DNA of 64,000 bases, taken from positions 310,001-374,000 of the forward strand of contig JASANG010000266.1 of assembly GCA_030248215.1 (NCBI GenBank), written 5' to 3'. A model generated the notes under the pieces. That model had not been told where the DNA came from. It was given only the letters and a program-made list of their open reading frames with translations, and ran no database searches. Positions 58,691 through 64,000 of the stretch are shown here, piece after piece. A program made the position numbers and the translations under genes. Source of the stretch: Enoplolaimus lenunculus. Lineage: Eukaryota > Nematoda > Enoplea > Enoplida > Thoracostomopsidae. How positions within the stretch are numbered: position 1 is the stretch's first letter; each line of letters opens with the position of its first letter.

Positions 58691-59300
58691 GTTGTAGTAA
58701 AACTACATGTACGTTTTGAGCGAAGCTCGTATATACTTGTGAAATAACTTAAAAAGTGCCAATTTAGGCTTTACTAAATAAGCTAATATGCAAATTAACT
58801 ATTAGCCAACTATTCAACTCTCAGTCTTCGAGGTTTATAAACAATTTATTCCGATTTATTTCTCACACCCAAAAACCCTTTAGTACTGAATTTGTTGTAA
58901 CCCTAATAATCAGTGAAATAATATAAAAAGTCATAATTTTAGCTTAACTAATTAAGCTAATAGCAAATTAAACTAATAGCTAACTATTTAATTATCGGTC
59001 ATAAAGGTTTGTAAACCATTTATTGAGCCAAGCAAAACTGTGAGCGAAGCTCGGAGTTTCGCGATGCGTTTTATATTTTGTGCTTTGCGGTCGAAAGTCG
59101 GAGGTCCGTCCATCCGTCCGAAAAAATCTCAGGAACTGTTGAACCGATTTTGGTAAACTTTGTTTGAAAGTTTTTTATCCTGGCGTGTTAACCTCTCATT
59201 GGGGTTTTAAAACTTTAAACAGTTTATTAGCTACAGGCTAATTTGCATACTTGGTAAATCCTAAATCAGGACTTTTTACTGTATTTCAGTAATTATTACA
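58691..59300. mobile_element. Two Helitron-like element fragments meeting head-on
   Basis: 58691-59035 runs on the minus strand, from the GTAGTAAAACTACATG hairpin with GAGCGAAGCTCG through two tandem units. From 59040 the sequence is the plus-strand GAGCGAAGCTCGGAGTTTCG end with GTCCGTCCATCCGTCC and GAACCGATTTTGG. So two copies, or one inverted copy, abut at about 59038. Confidence 0.55.
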
Positions 59301-59324
59301 GTTATATGCAAGTATATAATAATG

Positions 59325-59453
59325 GTTAAAAATTGACCGAGATCGAGACCAAAAGTCTCGGTCTCGGTAGGTTGGGTCTGAATCTCGGTCTCAATCTACA
59401 TCTCGGTCTCGATCAACATCTCGGTCTCGCTTGACAGAGACCGCCCATCCCTG
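59325..59453. mobile_element. GGTCTCGG-family MITE, right-end fragment
   Basis: Rows of CATCTCGGTCTCG lead to AGAGACCGCCCATCCCTG, which is the family's end sequence. Confidence 0.6.
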
Positions 59454-59712
59454 CTCACTATCAAAGAAAACAAGTCCAGTAGAAATTGTAACACCTTTTT
59501 GATCAGAGCCGACATTACTACCAAGACAGAAAAAAAGCCGTAGCTCCGATGCACAGAGATGCTGTCTTAAAATCTGCATTACTCCAAAATCTAGCCTGCT
59601 CCTATTATCTTCATTTGACCATACAACAGTTGAGTCTAGCAGCGCTGCAACAGAGAATTCGCATATAGAGAAAATTGTAATCTCATTATGCTTCCGTACT
59701 GATATCGGTTGC

Positions 59713-60995
59713 CAGGGATGGGCGGTCTCGGTCTCGGCAAGTTTCGGGATTTAAATGGTCTCGGCCTCACTTTTTTCAGTCTTACTGGTTTGCAAATCGA
59801 GACGAAAGAGGTGAAAAAGCAATAAGCAATCACAACCAGTCGTAGTGGGACTACATTTATTAAGCGAAGCTCGAACGCACGTAAGCAATTAAGCTAATAT
59901 GCAAATTAGTTATTAGCTAACTATTCAATTATCGGTTTTGGAGGTTTGTAAACAATTTATTCAGATTCTTCGCACCCAAAAACCTTCAGTAAACCCTAAT
60001 AATTATTGAAATAATTTAAAAAGTCCTAATTTAGGCTTATAAACTATGTTAATATCCAAATTATCTATTAGCTAACTGCTCAATTATCGGTTTTGGAGGT
60101 TTGTAAACAGTCTACGCAGATTCCTCGCACCCAAAAACCCTTTAACGCTAAAATTAGATTGCTTCTAACTGTAATAATTAGTAAAATATTGTGGAAAGTC
60201 CTAATTTAGGCTAAATTAATTATGCAAATTAGCCTGTAGCTAATAAACGGCTTAAAATTTTAAAACCCTAATGCGAGGTTAACACCCCACAATAATTGGC
60301 TTTGAAACAAAAAAAGTTTATCAAAATCGGTTCAGCCGTTCCTGAGATTCTTTTCGGACGGACAGACGGACGGACGGACATCCACCTTTCGACCCCCAAG
60401 TACAAAACATAAAACGCTTCGCAAAACTCCGAGCTTCGCTCGGAGTTTCGCTTCGCTCAAAAATTATTCTTGGATCGCAGCTTCAACCCGGAAGCACAAG
60501 CGCATTACACCTAACGACACAAATAGCGAATGATTGTGGAGCACCGCTAAATGACCCCCGGTTACCCAAAATTCTATTTATGAAAGGAGACCCAAAACAC
60601 TGATTTTATTGCGACAACGCACAAATAGCTGCCATTTTCGCGATTAAAACATTTATACAAGGCATCGAGTGAAAAATTATGGCTTACCCGCATTTATAAC
60701 GTCTATGCTATGTTAAAAAATTCCCCAGTCGATTCGGTTTGCCCAGGAGCAAAAACAACACTATATCTCTGAACTGGAATTTGACATGTGGGAACAGCAG
60801 CCAAGTGAAAAATAACGTAAAAAAATAACGTTTGTCGGCGATTTATTAGTTTAATGTTAAAGCTTTGTTAAAAACATATTTTTATTTTCGGCAACGATTA
60901 ATAATTGACCGAGACCATGAGCAAAAATCTCGATCTCGGTAGGTTGGGTCTCGGTCTCGGCCTAGCTTTTTTCACCGAGACCACCGATTTCTGCA
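59713..60995. mobile_element. GGTCTCGG-family MITE interrupted by a Helitron-like element
   Basis: The left end CAGGGATGGGCGGTCTCGG is at 59713. Facing family sequence (GACCGAGACC, CTCGGTAGGTTGGGTCTCGG, CACCGAGACCACCGATTTCTG) reappears at 60905-60995. Between them is a complete-looking inverted Helitron-like copy (59835-60460), so the latter probably inserted into the former. The outer pair is too diverged to be sure they belong to one insertion. Confidence 0.45.
59835..60460 (-). mobile_element. Helitron-like minisatellite element, complete-looking copy
   Basis: Begins AGTCGTAGTGGGACTACAT (terminal hairpin GTAGTGGGACTAC) with AAGCGAAGCTCGAACGCACG. It has two inverted tandem units (GGTTTTGGAGGTTTGTAAAC), then GGTTAACACCCCACAATAAT, TCAAAATCGGTTCAGCCG, GGACGGACAGACGGACGGAC and the palindromic CCGAGCTTCGCTCGGAG end. 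The best copy for defining the family: hairpin end, tandem units, GGAC run, palindromic end. Confidence 0.65.
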
Positions 60996-61004
60996 TGTCA
61001 GTCT

Positions 61005-61200
61005 AGATAGAAGTCGGGACTTGAGAACTTTTTGAACTAAGCAGATGGAAAAGCGGGTTACGGGTGGTTTCGAACTAGCTATCTACAGATTATAAGGCGA
61101 ACACTATACCACTGCGCAAACGACTAATTGTAAGTGTATACGTGATGCTTGTCCGTTATGTGCGCATGAAATATAGTGCAGTGCACTGTGTCGGAAGTTC
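61005..61200 (-). mobile_element. tRNA-derived SINE, diverged copy
   Basis: Matches the 3.5-4.2 kb cluster: CATGTCAGTC, GTCGGGACTTGAGAACTTTT, AACTAAGCAGATGG, the reverse B box GGTTTCGAACTAG, the reverse A box CACTATACCACTGCGC, and behind it ATGCTTGTCCGTTATGTGC and ATATAGTGCAGTGCACTG. Confidence 0.65.
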
Positions 61201-61396
61201 ACGAACGACCGTAGCTAGACTGACACTAGTCATGTAAATATGCGGAATTATCTCAGGAACACTGTTTTAAGCTGAGTAAATAAGGGTGCACCGTGAATCT
61301 GTACAAATCTTTGTTATGCATCGCCACCCATCCTAGTATTTGATCGTAGAATACGCTACAAGTTTGACTATTTATACAATTGTATTTTCTTGCAGC

Positions 61397-61779
61397 CAGG
61401 GTGCAACCGAAATTACAATTTACCGGAACCGGAATTTGAAAAAATTACCGAAACGGAACCGGAAAATGAAAAATACATGCCACCGAAAAATTATTCTTAA
61501 TTTTCTTTTTTGCTTTATGTTATTGGTAAAATAACCCTGGTTGGAAACAGGTATTCACTTTATCTGTTGTATTTTAGATTTTCTTAATCCACGGTAGCTA
61601 AATCTACCCTTCGATGGTTTATTTTCGGCGATTGTCAAGGTTTGCATACTATACTAATGAAACCTGCTTATTTTTATCGTTATTGTTTAGTAAAATAACT
61701 TAATTTCCAGCGACCAAATTTTAATACCGGAAAGGTGAAAAAATGCTGCAACCGGAACCGGAATTCCGGTTGCACCCTG
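61397..61779. mobile_element. hAT-type MITE, CAGGGTGCAACCGG family, copy 2
   Basis: 383 bp with the same ends and similar interior as the copy at 43122-43500. Flanks are CTTGCAGC (61389-61396) and CTTACAGC (61780-61787), a 7/8 target duplication. Confidence 0.88.
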
Positions 61780-61787
61780 CTTACAGC

Positions 61788-62700
61788 ATAATTCCGCAGT
61801 GTAAAACATTACAAAATCTAAAATTTGTGCAGTGCAAACCACCGATAACCAATACCTGCCTGGAATATAAGATTTTGTTCGTTTAGGCCGCATCGCACGC
61901 CAGTGTTTAATTCGTTCTTTGCCTTAAGCACAGCTACGTCCACTAGCTAAGTACACACACCATTAAAAAACAATATGTGAGCTCCAAAAACTACAAAAAT
62001 CATTTATTGTTCATAGTATACCGTATTTTCAGTGGCAGATCCATGGGGGCCCACCCCGGCTATGGACCTCACCAACAAAATCTCAACAAATTTTTTGGGG
62101 AACAGGTTAACAGATGTGTACGCAGACAAATTGTGAGATGCGCTATACACAGACCATGAAATAACCACCAAGTTCCTAAAACGTTTACAAATTTTCTCAC
62201 CTGCTACGCTCGACGGCCCATAATTTTACTTTTTTGAATAATATAACTCACCCGAAATGAAATACTCAAAAACGGTAATAAAAACTGTTTTGGAGCTAAG
62301 GTGCGCAGTGTGATGTCCTCCCTGGTTAAAGCGTACAAAGATTGCGAGCTTTTATCTAAAACATGAGCTGTTCAGATACTTAAAACAGAAAATGCCATAA
62401 AAAACTCGCTCTACGCGCGATGTGTGATTCATTTCGCAAGGGTCCGCCTTCTTAATTCAATATATTGTAACTTTTGTTTGAAACTGCTTCTTGGAAGAGT
62501 GTATTCACACCTGTCAAACACATGCGTGAGCTCGAACAACCTCAGATTAAAAACCGAATAGGGATATGCCGTTTCATTTGTGATTAATCTCAGATGAAAG
62601 GTCGTACTCTTTCATAGTCAATTTTATTGTAATAAATCGTTGTTTTCGTGTGAATTCGTGTACACGGCCTGCAATGTGGTAAACAAATAGTTCGCTATCA
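61788..62700. other. No gene recognised
   Basis: At 62030-62095 a truncated CAGTGGCGGATCC-type end (CAGTGGCAGATCCATGGGGG) matches one end of the MITE at 6796-6969. The rest shows no supported feature. Confidence 0.4.
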
Positions 62701-62789
62701 CACTGCAAAAAATATTTGACCCAGTTTGTGTAGTCAGGAAAAGCCTATTTCGGAGAGTCAATTTGACTCACCATTTTTAAAGTGCAGTG
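62701..62789. mobile_element. Short MITE related to 16913-17130
   Basis: 89 bp starting CACTGCAAAAAATATTTGAC and ending ATTTTTAAAGTGCAGTG. It shares GTGTAGTCAGGAAAAGCCTA and GAGTCAATTTGACTC with the larger copy. A TA target duplication is not evident. Confidence 0.55.
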
Positions 62790-63565
62790 ACATTCACAGA
62801 TGGATCCATAAATGTTATAAAAACGCATATATCATTAAAAAAATTTCTGAGGGGGAACATTGTATTGTAAAGGTACCATCGGAATATTTAGTAAATTCTT
62901 GACGATTTTTGTGAGTAGATTAGTTTTTCGGTTTATAATGTTTCTAAAAGTTAGAGCTGTTTGATTTTGGTCTTATTTACAACATTTATTTGTTACATCT
63001 TGTTGGACACTGTCATATAGCTCGGTAAAGAGGTGGTCCTTGTGTATGAAAAGTAGTTTAGTGTTCGAATGCTTCGTTGTTTGAGTTTGAAATAAACTAC
63101 AGTTTAATAGCGCTATACTTTTGATGACGTTTGAGCCGTCCGTTACCGTACGGTACTCGCAAAGCACATTAATTTCTACATGGCATCGCATGACAATTCA
63201 TAAACAAAATATTTTAACTTGTTGTGCGGTACGGCGTCGGTAATCGCTCCCCGACAAGTTTAGCGCCATATTTATTTATTACAAAATTAAAATATTTTTA
63301 TCGCTATTACAAATTTTATGTCCTATAAGTAACTGTTAAGCAGCCAAATCGGCATTAAATATTATGTTCCAATATAATTAAGGATAGAACAGATTCTGAA
63401 GATTTGGGCTAAAATTACTTTTAGCAGTGTAACGACTAAAATATATTCCTATACGTTTCAGCGTATTAATAAGCAAAAGTCTAAAACAAAGCTTAAGCCT
63501 GAACCCAAGCAAAAAAATTAGCCCAGATTTTAGCCTACAGTTCCGGTCTACTGAGAAAGCCGGCA
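62790..63565. other. No supported gene
   Basis: A 72-codon minus frame from ATG at 63191 (MRCHVEINVLCEYRTV...) is open but has no conserved motif. CCTAAG-type hexamers occur at 63480-63545. Confidence 0.35.
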
Positions 63566-63850
63566 CTAGCGGATCCAGATGGGATCGCGCGGGAGTACGC
63601 CCCTCGTCAGAAATTTTTTGTGATAAAATGGTAAAGTCTGTGCCTTATAATTGCACTTCAGAAAATTTTGTGTAAAAAATAATATGATCCTTTCTTTTCC
63701 TTCTCAGCAAGTTTTTGTGTAAATGAATGACAAGCTCCCTACCTTGCAATTTTTTCCACTCTCAGAAAAGTCTTCGCTAAAAAATTGCGTTTCAAAGCAT
63801 TCAGCAGCCCGGCCCCCGCCAGAAATTCCTATATCCGCCGCTGAAAGCGA
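63566..63850. mobile_element. Probable hAT-type repeat with GCGGATCC ends
   Basis: CACTAGCGGATCCAGATGGG at the left and CCTATATCCGCCGCTG at the right face each other, and GGCCCCCGCCAGAAATT lies inside. It resembles the CAGTGGCGGATCC family but is diverged; I could not define target duplications. Confidence 0.4.
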
Positions 63851-63899
63851 TACAACTGAAAGTATTATTACACGGGCTGACGTTTGTGTAAGGTCACGG

Positions 63900-63975
63900 A
63901 TATATATACATATTTCATTCGGATACATATTCGGATATTTTTCATATCCGGATATCCGGATATCCGTATATCCGG
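63900..63975. repeat. ATATCCGG palindromic simple repeat
   Basis: Repeated ATATCCGGATATCCGGATAT units in a strongly self-complementary stretch, perhaps the end of another MITE cut near the window edge. Confidence 0.6.
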
Positions 63976-64000
63976 TGCCCATCTGTACTTATCATTCTAT

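Noticed and set aside
62973-63191. 72-codon minus-strand frame with a true ATG
   Set aside because: Coding-like codon pattern but no homology I recognise and no splice or promoter support; left uncalled.
1-64000. CRISPR arrays, operons, prokaryotic mobile elements
   Set aside because: Spliced genes, tRNA-derived SINEs and MITEs show eukaryotic nuclear DNA; the tandem repeats lack unique equal-length spacers.
1-64000. Retrovirus or LTR-element copies
   Set aside because: I saw no paired long terminal repeats and no recognisable gag, pol or envelope-like frame.

Overview
The window is nuclear DNA of an animal, most likely an invertebrate. Coding regions are cut into short exons by GT-AG introns, the sequence is AT-rich, and about half of it is made of small dispersed repeats. 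I cannot name the phylum. The best-supported contents are two conserved multi-exon genes lying tail to tail. On the plus strand (19812-34224) is a PP2C-family protein phosphatase, an orthologue of PPM1G. On the minus strand (57776 down to 40177) is a glutamine-rich chromatin protein of the AUTS2/FBRSL1/tay-bridge family. For both I joined exons by reading splice sites and codon phase. The joined lengths are 2418 nt (805 aa) and 7140 nt (2379 aa), and both divide exactly by three.

Layout. 1-19.8 kb holds no complete recognised gene. It contains a short palindromic minisatellite at the left edge, a possible membrane-protein exon on the minus strand (near 1.9-2.2 kb), a degenerate CTGTCC minisatellite (about 3 kb), a tRNA-derived SINE cluster (3.5-4.2 kb), a 580-bp GTT microsatellite with higher-order structure (4.7-5.3 kb), and a minisatellite-bearing element (7.3-8.2 kb). 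It also holds a convincing terminal coding exon with a poly(A) signal (10.24-10.48 kb), four TA-flanked MITEs, and a 461-bp tandem duplication that carries a Penelope-type GIY-YIG endonuclease fragment. A tRNA-like sequence lies about 570 bp upstream of the phosphatase start.

19.8-34.2 kb is the phosphatase gene. Most of its large introns carry a hAT-type MITE or a related fragment, several with exact 8-bp target-site duplications. 34.2-40.2 kb is a repeat-filled gap between the two gene ends, including about 750 bp of degenerate CCTAAG hexamers. 40.2-57.8 kb is the AUTS2-family gene. Its N-terminal part contains what looks like a tandem duplication of a two-exon module, and its middle contains a CxxC...CxxC zinc-binding-like module split between a 52-nt and an 82-nt exon. 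57.8-64 kb is again repeat-rich, with nested Helitron-like and hAT-like elements.

The two genes are both nuclear regulators by family knowledge (PPM1G: phosphatase acting on splicing and chromatin factors; AUTS2: non-canonical PRC1 and transcription), but nothing in the sequence shows that they work together. No novel defence, RNA-guided or biosynthetic system was found. The most unusual signals are the exon-pair duplication and zinc module in the AUTS2-family gene, the minisatellite-bearing element family, and the dispersed CCTAAG hexamer blocks.
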